Shown in pieces: positions 41,335 to 50,000 of a stretch of 64,000 nucleotides of DNA. The notes under the pieces were generated by a model. The model was given only the letters and a program-made list of their open reading frames with translations, did no database searches and had not been told where the DNA came from. Where the stretch lies: positions 35,833 to 99,832 of the forward strand of contig CAZRWW010000011.1 of NCBI GenBank assembly GCA_964603725.1. The letters run 5' to 3'. The translations under genes were made by a program, and so were the position numbers. Position 1 is the stretch's first letter. The number at the start of each line of letters is the position of its first letter. The DNA comes from CAZDKK01 sp964603725. Lineage in GTDB: Bacteria; Eisenbacteria; RBG-16-71-46; CAIMUX01; WJJG01.

Positions 41335-42735
41335 GTGGCGGGTGAAGGGGCGCTGGAGACCGCCCACCGGAGGACCGCACCGAATCCCGGCGAACCGCGC
41401 GGCCGGGCCATCCGCGGCCCCGTGCTGACCTTTACGGACGACCCGTTCGCGGCCGGCGTCGAGCAAGCCATGCGCTACGAGCCCGACGGCCTCATCCTGA
41501 TCGCCGGCGGGCGGATTCGGGCGTTCGGCCCCCACGAGCAGGCGCGCCACGCCCTGCCGCCGGGAACGCCGGTGACGGACTACGGCGCCGGCACGCTGAT
41601 CCTGCCCGGCTTCATCGACACCCACGTCCACTACCCGCAGATCCAGCTCATCGGCGCCCACGCCGGCCGGCTCATCGACTGGCTCGAACAGCACGCCTTC
41701 CGCGTCGAGCAGCAGTTCGCCGACCAGGAGCACGCCCGCGCGACGGCCCGGGTCTTCCTCACCGAATGTCTGCGCGCGGGCACGACCACGGCCGCCGTCT
41801 ATTGCACAGTTCACCCGGAATCGGTTGACGCCTTCTTCGAAGAAGCCGAGCGCCTCAATCTGCGCATGATCGCAGGGAAGGTCCTCATGGACCGCCACGC
41901 TCCGGCCGCGCTGACCGACACGGCCCAGCGGGGGCTCGCGGAGTCGCGGGCGCTCATCGCCCGGTGGCACGGCCGCGGCCGCTTGCTGTACGGCGTGACG
42001 CTCCGCTTCGCCCCCACCAGCACGCCGGAGCAGTTGGACGCGGCGGGCACGCTGTGGCGCGAGACGCCGGGCGCCTATCTGCAGTCGCACGTCTCCGAGA
42101 ACCGCGACGAGGTGGCCTGGGTGCAAGAGCTCTTCCCGGAGCGCGCGGGCTATCTGGACGTCTACGATCACCATGGGCTCCTGGGCCCGCGCGCCATCTA
42201 CGGCCACGGCATCTGGCTGACCGAGGACGAGCTGCGCCGCTGTCACGACACGGGCACGGCCATCGCGCACTGCCCAACCGCGAACTTGTTCCTGGGCAGC
42301 GGCTTGTTCAAGCTCGACGCCGCCAAGCGCGCCGGCCGACCGGTGCGGGTCGGCCTGGGCAGCGATCTCGGCGCCGGCACGAGCTTCTCTCCGCTCGTCA
42401 CGATGTGCGAAGCCTACAAGGTCGCGCAGTTGAACGGCGGCTCGCTGAGCGCGCCGCTGGCCTTCTACCTCGCGACCCGGGGAGCGGCCCACGCGCTGCA
42501 CCTCGAGGAGACGATCGGCACGATCGCCCCGGGCTACGAGGCGGATCTGGTCGTGCTCGACCTGCACTCCACCCCGGCCATCGACTATCGGATGAAGCGC
42601 TGCCGCGACATCGAGGAGGCGCTGCTCATCCAGATGACGCTGGGCGACGATCGGGCCACCCTGGCGACCTACGTCGCCGGCGAGCCGGTCTATGCGCGTG
42701 AGTCGGGCGGGAACCCGGGAGCCGGAAGCCGGTAA
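41335..42735 (+). CDS. guaD: Guanine deaminase
   Basis: Amidohydrolase that converts guanine to xanthine and ammonia, 466 aa. The metal motif PGFIDTHVHYPQ is diagnostic of guanine deaminase. Others are QSHVSENRDEVAWV (His/Glu ligands), GHGIWLTEDE, AHCPTANLFLGSG and GLGSDLGAGTSFS. The N-terminal 15 residues precede RGPVLTF, the usual family start. GTG 41335 has GGAGG 5 bp upstream. Divergent from xpt across 207 bp, forming a guanine-to-XMP salvage module. A 22-bp palindrome 32 bp downstream may terminate the transcript. Confidence 0.93.
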   Translation: MAGEGALETAHRRTAPNPGEPRGRAIRGPVLTFTDDPFAAGVEQAMRYEPDGLILIAGGRIRAFGPHEQARHALPPGTPVTDYGAGTLILPGFIDTHVHYPQIQLIGAHAGRLIDWLEQHAFRVEQQFADQEHARATARVFLTECLRAGTTTAAVYCTVHPESVDAFFEEAERLNLRMIAGKVLMDRHAPAALTDTAQRGLAESRALIARWHGRGRLLYGVTLRFAPTSTPEQLDAAGTLWRETPGAYLQSHVSENRDEVAWVQELFPERAGYLDVYDHHGLLGPRAIYGHGIWLTEDELRRCHDTGTAIAHCPTANLFLGSGLFKLDAAKRAGRPVRVGLGSDLGAGTSFSPLVTMCEAYKVAQLNGGSLSAPLAFYLATRGAAHALHLEETIGTIAPGYEADLVVLDLHSTPAIDYRMKRCRDIEEALLIQMTLGDDRATLATYVAGEPVYARESGGNPGAGSR

Positions 42736-42767
42736 CGCAGGGGCCGGCAACGCCAGGGCCGCTTGCG

Positions 42768-42789
42768 CCCGAGCCGGCGCCGGCTCGGG
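42768..42789. terminator. Perfect 22-bp GC palindrome after guaD
   Basis: CCCGAGCCGGC (42768-42778) is followed directly by its exact inverse complement (42779-42789). It sits 32 bp past the guaD stop with no T-tract. It may act as a hairpin terminator in this GC-rich genome or as a binding site. Confidence 0.45.
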
Positions 42790-42841
42790 GCTCATCGACC
42801 CGGCGACCGGCATTGAATTCGGAAGAAGGAAGGACGGAGCA

Positions 42842-43375
42842 ATGAAACGCACACTTGCTGCACTCATGATGACCTTGAGCATAGGAGGAATCACACCGGT
42901 GAGCGCTCAACTCGATCTCACGGAGCACCTGGCGCCGCTGGCGCCTTTCGTCGGCAAGACCTGGCGCGGGGAGTTCACCGACTCGACGCCCGAGAAGCCG
43001 ATGTTCGATGTCTCGCGGTGGGAACGGGCCCTCAACGGGCAGGCGATCCGGATCCTGCACTCGGTCAACGACGGCGAGTACGGCGGCGAGACGATCCTCT
43101 ACTGGGACCGCGAGAAGGAGCAGCTCGTCTTCCACTACTTCACCACGGCGGGCTTCTTCACCCAGGGCGTGATGAGGCTGCAGGACGGGAAGATGATCAG
43201 CCGCGAGGCCGTGACTGGCAACGCCAATGGGGTCACCGAGGTCGAGGCAACCGGCGAGTTGCTGCCCGACGGCCGGATGAGGTCATCGGCGCGCTACTTG
43301 CAGAACGGGCAGTGGGTGCCGGGCCACGAGATCCTGTACCGGGAAGACCCGGCCGCCGAAGTGCGCTTCCGGTAG
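42842..43375 (+). CDS. Small exported protein of unknown function
   Basis: A 177-aa protein with a signal peptide MKRTLAALMMTLSIGGITPVSAQ (cut after A-Q). The mature part is beta-rich and hydrophilic: LAPFVGKTWRGEFTD, WERALNGQAIRILHSVNDGEYGGETILYWDREKEQLVFHYF, GKMISREAVTGNANGV. This is reminiscent of lipocalin-like or DUF1579-type exported domains, a resemblance I cannot confirm by eye. The start is supported by GGACGGAGC upstream of ATG 42842. No catalytic motif is visible. Confidence 0.75.
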   Translation: MKRTLAALMMTLSIGGITPVSAQLDLTEHLAPLAPFVGKTWRGEFTDSTPEKPMFDVSRWERALNGQAIRILHSVNDGEYGGETILYWDREKEQLVFHYFTTAGFFTQGVMRLQDGKMISREAVTGNANGVTEVEATGELLPDGRMRSSARYLQNGQWVPGHEILYREDPAAEVRFR

Positions 43376-43496
43376 GCCGCCGCCGCGCCCGGGGCGCTCC
43401 AAAAACGTCTGGTCGCCCCCCCGCCTCCGGGGGCATAATTGTTGTGTCTGCATCCCTCGTTGGGGCGTCATGACCAGCAACGACAGGAGGCCTCCC

Positions 43497-44996
43497 ATGC
43501 ATCGCCGCATCTCGTCCTTCCTCGTCTCGGCCGCGCTGATCCTCGTTCTCGCCTGCGGGCAGGCGGTCGCGACCCCCTTCTGGTCCGAGGAAGACGTGCA
43601 AGATCCCTCCCGGTGGCAGAGTCCGGCCGGTCCGGTGACTTCCATCAGCCAGGAGCTCATCGCGCAGCTCGGGCTGGCGCCGCGGAGCGAGGTCGAGTAC
43701 ATCGAGATGTTCGGCCTGATCGCGCACTTCCTCAGCGTCTGGCAGGTCGACATCCCCGGGCCCGATTTCGGCGGCATGCGGGAGGGCGAGCACCTGCCGG
43801 ATATCATCCAGACCGACAACACCAGCGAGTCGATCTGGGTCTGGACGCGCTACTACGAGCTCACCGGAGACAACCAGTACTACCAGAACGTCCTCGACGC
43901 CTTCACGTACTCGCTCAACCATCCCGCCTATCTGGAAGAGAGCGGATCGCACCCGTTCTACGGCTACTATCGCATGTACAACTGCGGCTGGGCCGTCACG
44001 GCCGAGCTGAAGTTCCGCCAGGTCTACGGGGACAACACCTACCAGGCCTATGGGGATTCCTGCGGCAGCTACATTCGTTACAATGAGCTGCAGCGGCCGA
44101 CCTCGGGCTTCTATCGCATGGTGAATCCTCCCGTGTACTCCTGGGCTTTGGGGAATCTGTACAATGCCGGCATCCACACGGCGAATCAGGCCTGGATCGA
44201 CGCAGCCGTCACCAAGGCCGGGCTGTCGGTGAAGACGTGGGTCGAGGGCGAGCCGACACTGCTCTCCAACGAGACCTGGGCGATGTCGGGCGGCGCGACG
44301 ATGTGGGGACTGCTCAATTCCTATTTCCGCCGATACCCGGCCCAGATGCCCGCCTGGCTCCAGACCTACAAGGGCTACCTGGACACCTATGCGACGCCGG
44401 GCGATTTCACCAACGCGTGGAACGGCTGGTACGCGCTCGGCCACCGCGCCGTGGGCGAGGCGCTCCAGGATGCCTATCATCTGGGCGTCCACGTCGTGCT
44501 GACCGACACGCTGATTGCCGAGGACGGCGACGGCGACGGCGGCATTCCGGCCCGGCCTGAAGACACAGACGCCATGGACCAGACCTGGGTCTCGAACTAC
44601 CTGGCGTTCATGGGCCTGGATCCGCTGCTGCCGGCGGCGGCGGATGTCCCGGCGGCCCCATTCGCGCAGAGCGCGCCGCGCGGGCGGCTCCTGGCGTGGC
44701 CCAATCCCAGCCGCGGGCCCCTCACGCTGTCCTGGGACTCGCCCGCGCCGCACGCTTCGCACTGCATGATCGTGGATGCGGCGGGCCGCCTGGTGGCCCA
44801 GCTCGGTGCCGGAGTCGCCGCGGGGCTCGGCGCGGGGCCCGGCGCGGCGCTCAGCGCGGGGCCGGCCACCGGCGCGGCCAGCGCCGCGTGGGACGGGTGC
44901 GATCGCACGGGCCGGCCCGTTCCGGCCGGCACCTACTGGGCCGTCGTGCGCGATCGGGGCGCGGGCGCGGCGCGCCCGGTCTTGATCCTGCGGTGA
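43497..44996 (+). CDS. Exported alpha-toroid-like protein with FlgD-like C-terminus
   Basis: A 499-aa secreted protein. Signal peptide about residues 1-26 (LILVLACGQAVA-TPF). The central part (about 40-350) is helical with aromatic-rich repeats (WVWTRYYELTGDNQYYQNVLDAFTYSLNHP, TRYNELQRPTSGFYRMV), reminiscent of (alpha/alpha)6 barrels of glycoside-processing enzymes. No catalytic acid is assigned. An acidic loop (EDGDGDGG) looks calcium-binding. The C-terminal module begins WPNPSRGPLTLSW and MIVDAAGRLVAQL, holds a GAGPGAAL-type Gly/Ala insertion, and ends GTYWAVV...VLILR, as in other window proteins. CAGGAGG lies 6 bp before ATG 43497. Confidence 0.82.
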   Translation: MHRRISSFLVSAALILVLACGQAVATPFWSEEDVQDPSRWQSPAGPVTSISQELIAQLGLAPRSEVEYIEMFGLIAHFLSVWQVDIPGPDFGGMREGEHLPDIIQTDNTSESIWVWTRYYELTGDNQYYQNVLDAFTYSLNHPAYLEESGSHPFYGYYRMYNCGWAVTAELKFRQVYGDNTYQAYGDSCGSYIRYNELQRPTSGFYRMVNPPVYSWALGNLYNAGIHTANQAWIDAAVTKAGLSVKTWVEGEPTLLSNETWAMSGGATMWGLLNSYFRRYPAQMPAWLQTYKGYLDTYATPGDFTNAWNGWYALGHRAVGEALQDAYHLGVHVVLTDTLIAEDGDGDGGIPARPEDTDAMDQTWVSNYLAFMGLDPLLPAAADVPAAPFAQSAPRGRLLAWPNPSRGPLTLSWDSPAPHASHCMIVDAAGRLVAQLGAGVAAGLGAGPGAALSAGPATGAASAAWDGCDRTGRPVPAGTYWAVVRDRGAGAARPVLILR

Positions 44997-45011
44997 GAAG
45001 CGCAGGGTGTA

Positions 45012-45045
45012 GAACGGCCGCTCCCAGCCGAGAGAGCGGCCGTTC
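45012..45045. terminator. 12-bp stem hairpin between convergent genes
   Basis: GAACGGCCGCTC (45012-45023) and GAGCGGCCGTTC (45034-45045) form a perfect 12-bp stem with a 10-nt loop, in the 82-bp gap between two convergent stop codons. Likely a bidirectional terminator. Confidence 0.75.
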
Positions 45046-45078
45046 CTCGCTCCGGCGCGACGGAAGATCCACCGCGCG

Positions 45079-46308
45079 CTAGCGGGTCAGGATGATTCTC
45101 TGCGCGTTGGCGGCCTCGTTTGAACGCAGGCGCACGAAGTAGACTCCGTCCGGCGCCGTCGCCCCGCTGCCCAGCGCCCGATTCCACTCGAAGACGTGTC
45201 TTCCGGCGGCGGTCCAGCCGCTCATCAGCCGGGTCACCTGGCGGCCCGCGGCGTCGAAGACACCCAGGTCGATCGGTCCCGCCTGGGGCAGCGCGAACTC
45301 GATCCGCACCGCGTCCGCGCAAAGCGTGGGTGCCGCCCCCATCAGCAGCGTGGTCCGGCCGTCGGTGGGCGCCACGTTGGACGCCTCCATGTACAACTCG
45401 ATGAACCGCCCCGATCCGGCATGTTCGAGCTGGATGATCGCGCCGGTGGCGGCATCCAGCTCGTGGACGCCGTTGCCGTTCGTCGCCAGCAGATTGCCGT
45501 TGCCCAGACGGTAGATGCCGCGCCCCGATGAGTAGGGCAGCGCGCTGTAGACCGTGCCGTCGAGGTCGAAGTCGCTGATCAGATTGCTCGAGAACGCCGC
45601 CGTGAGATACCCCCCGGGTGCGACCGGATCGTCCATGATCTGCTCCGGGAAGTTGGTCGTGATGATCACGCGCTGGAAGACGCCGGCGGCATTGTAGAGG
45701 CGGACGTTGTCGGTGGTGCCGTAGATGTCCGCCAGCAAGGCCCAGCCGTCCGCCAGGAAGAAGATGTCGAACGGATCGCTCCCGTCGTTGATGAAGTCGG
45801 GCAGGCGGCTGTGCGGGCCGTTGAAGCGGGCCACGAACCGGTCCCCGCTGGTGACGAAGAGCTCATCGTCGCGGAATGCGATCCCGCGGATGTTGTCGAG
45901 GCCGTCGCTGGCGTCGGCATAGGTGTACAGGTATGCCCCGGCGGGACTGAAGACGAACACGGCGTCTGCCACTTGGTCCGAAACGTAGATGTTGCCGTCC
46001 GGTCCCTTGATGGCATTGATCGGCGTGCTGAAGCCGGGGTTGACCGTGATCATGTCACCCAGATAGGTGCCGTCGAAGGGGTCGTACATCCCGACGACAT
46101 CGGCGGTCGATTCGGGGATCATGAGAAAGGCGACGCTCCGCGTCTGGGCCGGTGAGATGACGGGCGTCTCTCCGGTGCCGGCCGACTCGTGGCCGGTGGC
46201 CTCGTTGAGCTCACTCGGCTCGGACGCGCCGACCAGCGGCTGATCGGCGTGGCCCGGCAACATGCCGGCCAGAGCGGCGACGACGAAGATCGTGAACAGA
46301 GCACGCAT
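45079..46308 (-). CDS. Exported beta-propeller protein with FlgD-like C-terminus
   Basis: A 409-aa secreted protein. Signal peptide about residues 1-22. The main domain (about 55-300) shows NHL/propeller-like blades: INAIKGPDGNIYVSDQVADAVFVFSPAG, IRGIAFRDDELFVTSGDRFVARF, GIYRLGNGNLLATNGNGVHEL. The last 85 residues are the FlgD-like/Por-type module: RIEFALPQAGPIDLGVFDAAGRQVTRL, AAGRHVFEWN, GVYFVRLRSNEAANAQRIILTR. ATG 46308 has GAGGA on the minus strand 6 bp upstream. No enzymatic motif is seen. Confidence 0.83.
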   Translation of the reverse strand: MRALFTIFVVAALAGMLPGHADQPLVGASEPSELNEATGHESAGTGETPVISPAQTRSVAFLMIPESTADVVGMYDPFDGTYLGDMITVNPGFSTPINAIKGPDGNIYVSDQVADAVFVFSPAGAYLYTYADASDGLDNIRGIAFRDDELFVTSGDRFVARFNGPHSRLPDFINDGSDPFDIFFLADGWALLADIYGTTDNVRLYNAAGVFQRVIITTNFPEQIMDDPVAPGGYLTAAFSSNLISDFDLDGTVYSALPYSSGRGIYRLGNGNLLATNGNGVHELDAATGAIIQLEHAGSGRFIELYMEASNVAPTDGRTTLLMGAAPTLCADAVRIEFALPQAGPIDLGVFDAAGRQVTRLMSGWTAAGRHVFEWNRALGSGATAPDGVYFVRLRSNEAANAQRIILTR

Positions 46309-46628
46309 GATGCAATCCTCCTCTTGCTCCAGGGCTGGAGCCCGGTGTCCCTCGGTCACTTGCCCCCTGTCCGCTAGAGCCTACCAGACCGCCGGTGCGC
46401 AGACCAGCGAGGTCGGGGGCGTACCGCCGGGAGGACACCCGGCCGGCACAGGCGGAGCGCGCTGGAGGTGCCGGGAGTCGGAGCCGTTTTCGCTTGCCAG
46501 GAGACAGGGTTGGTTCGCACGATGGGCATTGGAGTTGCGCTCTCTCCGATTTCGCCGGGCATCCCGTGACGGCCGGTTGACTGGCCCCTGCCGCCGGCCC
46601 ATCGGGGATAGGCCAGGGAGGACCGCTC
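46309..46628. other. 320-bp divergent intergenic region, no gene seen
   Basis: Between the propeller gene (-) and the small membrane protein gene (+). A TTGACT at 46577-46582 resembles a -35 element but no -10 stands at 16-18 bp. I see no RNA or repeat. Confidence 0.45.
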
Positions 46629-47033
46629 ATGATCGGCATCCGCACGACCAGGCGCCTGCTCCTCTACGAATGGCTGGGGTTCGGCCTCGTCATCCTGGTG
46701 CTGTGGCTGGACGAGTTGCTCGATTTGCCGCACCTCGTCCTGGGCAGCCCGGCCACGCCGATCAACGCCGGCGAGATGCTGATCGAGACGCTGCTCGTGC
46801 TGCCGCTCGCCATCGGGGTCACCTGGTCCACCGCGCACCTGCTGCGGCGCGTCAAGCACCTGGAGGGCCTGATGCACGTCTGCAGCGCCTGCCACCGCGT
46901 TCGCGATGGAGACGAGTGGGTCAGCCTGGAGGAGTACCTGGGCCGGCACTCGCAGGCGGAGCTGGAAGCATCGCTGTGCCGGCGGTGCCTGCTGGAGCAA
47001 TTCGCCGGCGGCGGCGACCGCCCGCCGGCGTAG
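46629..47033 (+). CDS. Small membrane protein with orphan CxxC-IRD module
   Basis: A 134-aa protein with two transmembrane segments (about 11-33 and 49-68). It ends in a cysteine module of the form CSACHRVRD...W..LEEYL..HSQAELEASLCRRC, with Cys85, 88, 117 and 120. The same module, CxxCKxIRD...W...E.YI..HS...FSHxICP-C, is found at the C-terminus of many sensor kinases and response regulators, where it probably binds a metal. Here it stands alone on a membrane anchor. CSACH looks like a heme motif but the wider pattern fits the zinc-type module. RBS GGGAGG precedes ATG 46629. A membrane signalling adaptor is inferred. Confidence 0.72.
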   Translation: MIGIRTTRRLLLYEWLGFGLVILVLWLDELLDLPHLVLGSPATPINAGEMLIETLLVLPLAIGVTWSTAHLLRRVKHLEGLMHVCSACHRVRDGDEWVSLEEYLGRHSQAELEASLCRRCLLEQFAGGGDRPPA

Positions 47034-47048
47034 CTGGCCGACCGCCCG

Positions 47049-50000
47049 TCAGCGGAGCAACGCGATCGCCCGCGAGACCTGCTCACCGCCCGCCTCCAGG
47101 CGGCAGTAGTACATCCCCGACGGCGCCGGCCGCCCCTGCGCGTCGGCTCCGTCCCAGGGAACAACGTGCGCGCCCCCCGCAACCGCCCCTTCGAGCAGCA
47201 CGCGCACCAACCGCCCGCCGGCATCGTAGACCCGCAGGGCCACGGCTCGCGGCCGGTCGGTCCGGAAAGCCAGACTGGCCCGCTCCCGGAATGGGCTTGG
47301 CCCCGCCTGCAGCTCGAGTCGCCCCCGGCCAGAACCTGCCGGCGAATCGACCCCCGCGAATCCGGGACTGCTCGTCGTGAAGCGCACCGCCAGCCCGGCC
47401 ACGAGCGGCGCGGCGGTCAGCGGCCCCTGGTTGAAGTAGTTGAAGGTCAGGCCGCGCTCGTGGTGCTCGTCCTCGATGCCCACGGTGCAGAACATCTGCT
47501 CGGCATCGAGGTTGTTCACCACCTCGTACTGCATCACGATTTCGCCGTCACCGGTCGGCGTCGCGTGCCAGACGGGATCGTACAGGATGATCTGGAAGCT
47601 CTCGGTATACACATTGAACCAGCCGATCTTCCGGCGCACGCGGTCCCAGGAGACCACATAGCGGTGGTTCGCCTCGTCATGCCAGTGATACACCAGCCCG
47701 CTGCCGCTCTGGTACAGGTCATCCCAGAAGCCCGCGACCATGTTGGCGGGCCCTTCGGCGGAGGGCATGTACCAGTTGCGGTCGCACACGAGGTAGGTCG
47801 GTCCCAGGCTCAGCCAGCCGTTCGAGCAGATTGTGAGCTGATCGAAGGTCTGGCCGTAGAACGTGAAAGGAAAGGGCAGCGGGAACGTGCGCGAGTCGTC
47901 CTGGTCCGTGCCAAAGTCCTGCAGGTCGGCCGAGTTCTGCGGGAAGGCGATGTCCACCCAGTCGTAGATCGGCGCCTGCGGGTAGGCGGCATCCGTCTGG
48001 TCGTACGCGTAGTAGCCGTAGCCGTCGGGCCCGGTCGGGTCCGTCTCGCCCGCCAGGCCGACGGTGAGCGCGAGGCGCACCGTGTCGCGCACGCCGCCGG
48101 CCATCGTGAGCTGCATCTCCAGGTTGGCCTGCGTCCCCGGGATGACGTCCGCGGGCACGCGCACGGCGAACGGATCGGCCGTGTTGAGGCCGGATTCACC
48201 CGCGGCAATCGTGGCGTAGGCGCCGTAGGCGTCGTCGACGCGCACGGCGTAGCTGTGCGACAGGAGCACGGCCTGGGTGGGGCCCTGGGCCGAGTAGCTC
48301 CCGGCGTTGAAGAGCGCCACGGCCAACGTGCCCGACTCGCCCGGATCCAGGCGCTCGCCCACGCCGGCGAGCTCTATGCCGCTGAAGACGAGATCGGGCC
48401 CGCTCACATCCAGGGCGAGGTGGGCCGGCCAGGCATCAGCTCCGGACTCGATCGTGAAACCCACCTGAACCCGGTGTCCCGGCGGACAGGCCGCGTCGAT
48501 CGCCAACACCACCGGCGCGGGCGCCGCGCAGACGCCGCCCGCGGCAATGTCGCCGCAGGCGATCGGGCCGCCGGCGATGAGGTCGGCGTAGGCATCTTCG
48601 CAAGCGGCGCTGAGAACGACATTGGCGGCGGTCTGCAGTCCGAAGTTCTCCAGCGACAGGCCGAGCGCGATGATCTCGCCCGGATTGACGAACCCGTCGC
48701 CGTTGCCGTGGGCCGGCGCGGCGGGGCCGTCGTCGATGGCGTGGTCGTGGATGCCCACGAAGCGATCCGCGGTGGTGATGGCGAAGCTGCCCAGGTGCGG
48801 ATGGCGATTGTGTCCGGTCACGGTCACGAGGACGGTGCCCGGGGCGGTGCCGTCGATCGGCAGATCCACGCGCCCGCTCGCCCCGGTACGCCCGCCTGAG
48901 CGAATGCGCTCGCCCATGCTCAGGTAGACCCACGCGCCTTCCACCGGCTCGCCCAACGCATCGCGCACGTCGACGGCGGCCAGCGTGGCCCCGCGCGGCA
49001 CCTGTGCGGGGTATGACACGGCCAGCGGTTCGGGGTAGCCCGTCCACAGCTCGGTGGCCGGATCGCCCATGAGCGTGTTCCAGTAGCAGTAGCACGCCGC
49101 CTGATCGGGCTCGTACGGCCCGAAGTTGATGGCCATCTCGAGCTTGCCCCGCGCGTGGGCGGGTCCAATCTGGTAATGACCATCCCAGAAGAGGCCGTGG
49201 GCCACGCCGGCAAAGAAGCTGTTGTTGTAGCGCGTGTGCGTGGCCCCGGCGGTCGAGATGCCGCCGATGCCGCCGCTGGGCGTGCTCGTCCCGACCCCGG
49301 CGCGCAGGAAGGCCTCGTGGACCGATGTCCCACCGTGCCAGTCCCCGGTCAGGCAAGTCAGCACGACGCCAAAGGTCAGGCGCGGCCCGTTCTGCAGCGC
49401 CAGAACGTCGCCCACGGTGATGCCGCTCACGCCGGCGAAGCCGCGATAACCGAAGAAGGTCGTGCCTTGATCGAGCTTCGCGAGGGTCTGGCTGCGAAAC
49501 GGCTCGGCAAACACCGTGTCGATCTGCGCGTAGCCAATCTGGCGCAGCCTTTCCTTGAGCCATTGCATGATGTGCACGCACGTGACACCCGATGAAGATG
49601 GGTCTCCGGTCAGGCACGCGTGTCCGAACCAGTTTGGATCGCCGACGTAGGGCGCCGACTCATAGCTGACGATCTTGTACACGATGCGCTGCAGCGTGGT
49701 GTAGTCCTCGGCCGACAGGCGCCCGATGAAGGCGTCCGGCAGCTCGTCGTTGCCGTCCAGGAGCACGTAGCCGTGATCGCCGGGATTGTGCTGCGACGTG
49801 TAGTTCTCGAAGAACGTGGGCAGCGGGAAGCTGCCCTGCGCATCGCCCACCAGGGCGATGTACTCGGGCGGGAACTCCCAGGTGTCGTAGGCGGCCTGGA
49901 TCCAGGCCTTGATCTGCTCGGCCGTGGTGCCGGTCTGCGCGGTGGTGGCATGGACAACGCGGTACCCCATTCGCTCGCGCCAGGCGATCAAGGGCGCCAG

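Noticed and set aside
46629..47033. Heme-c site CSACH in the small membrane protein
   Set aside because: The wider pattern, with a second Cys pair and IRD-like spacing, fits the metal-binding module of two-component proteins rather than cytochrome c.
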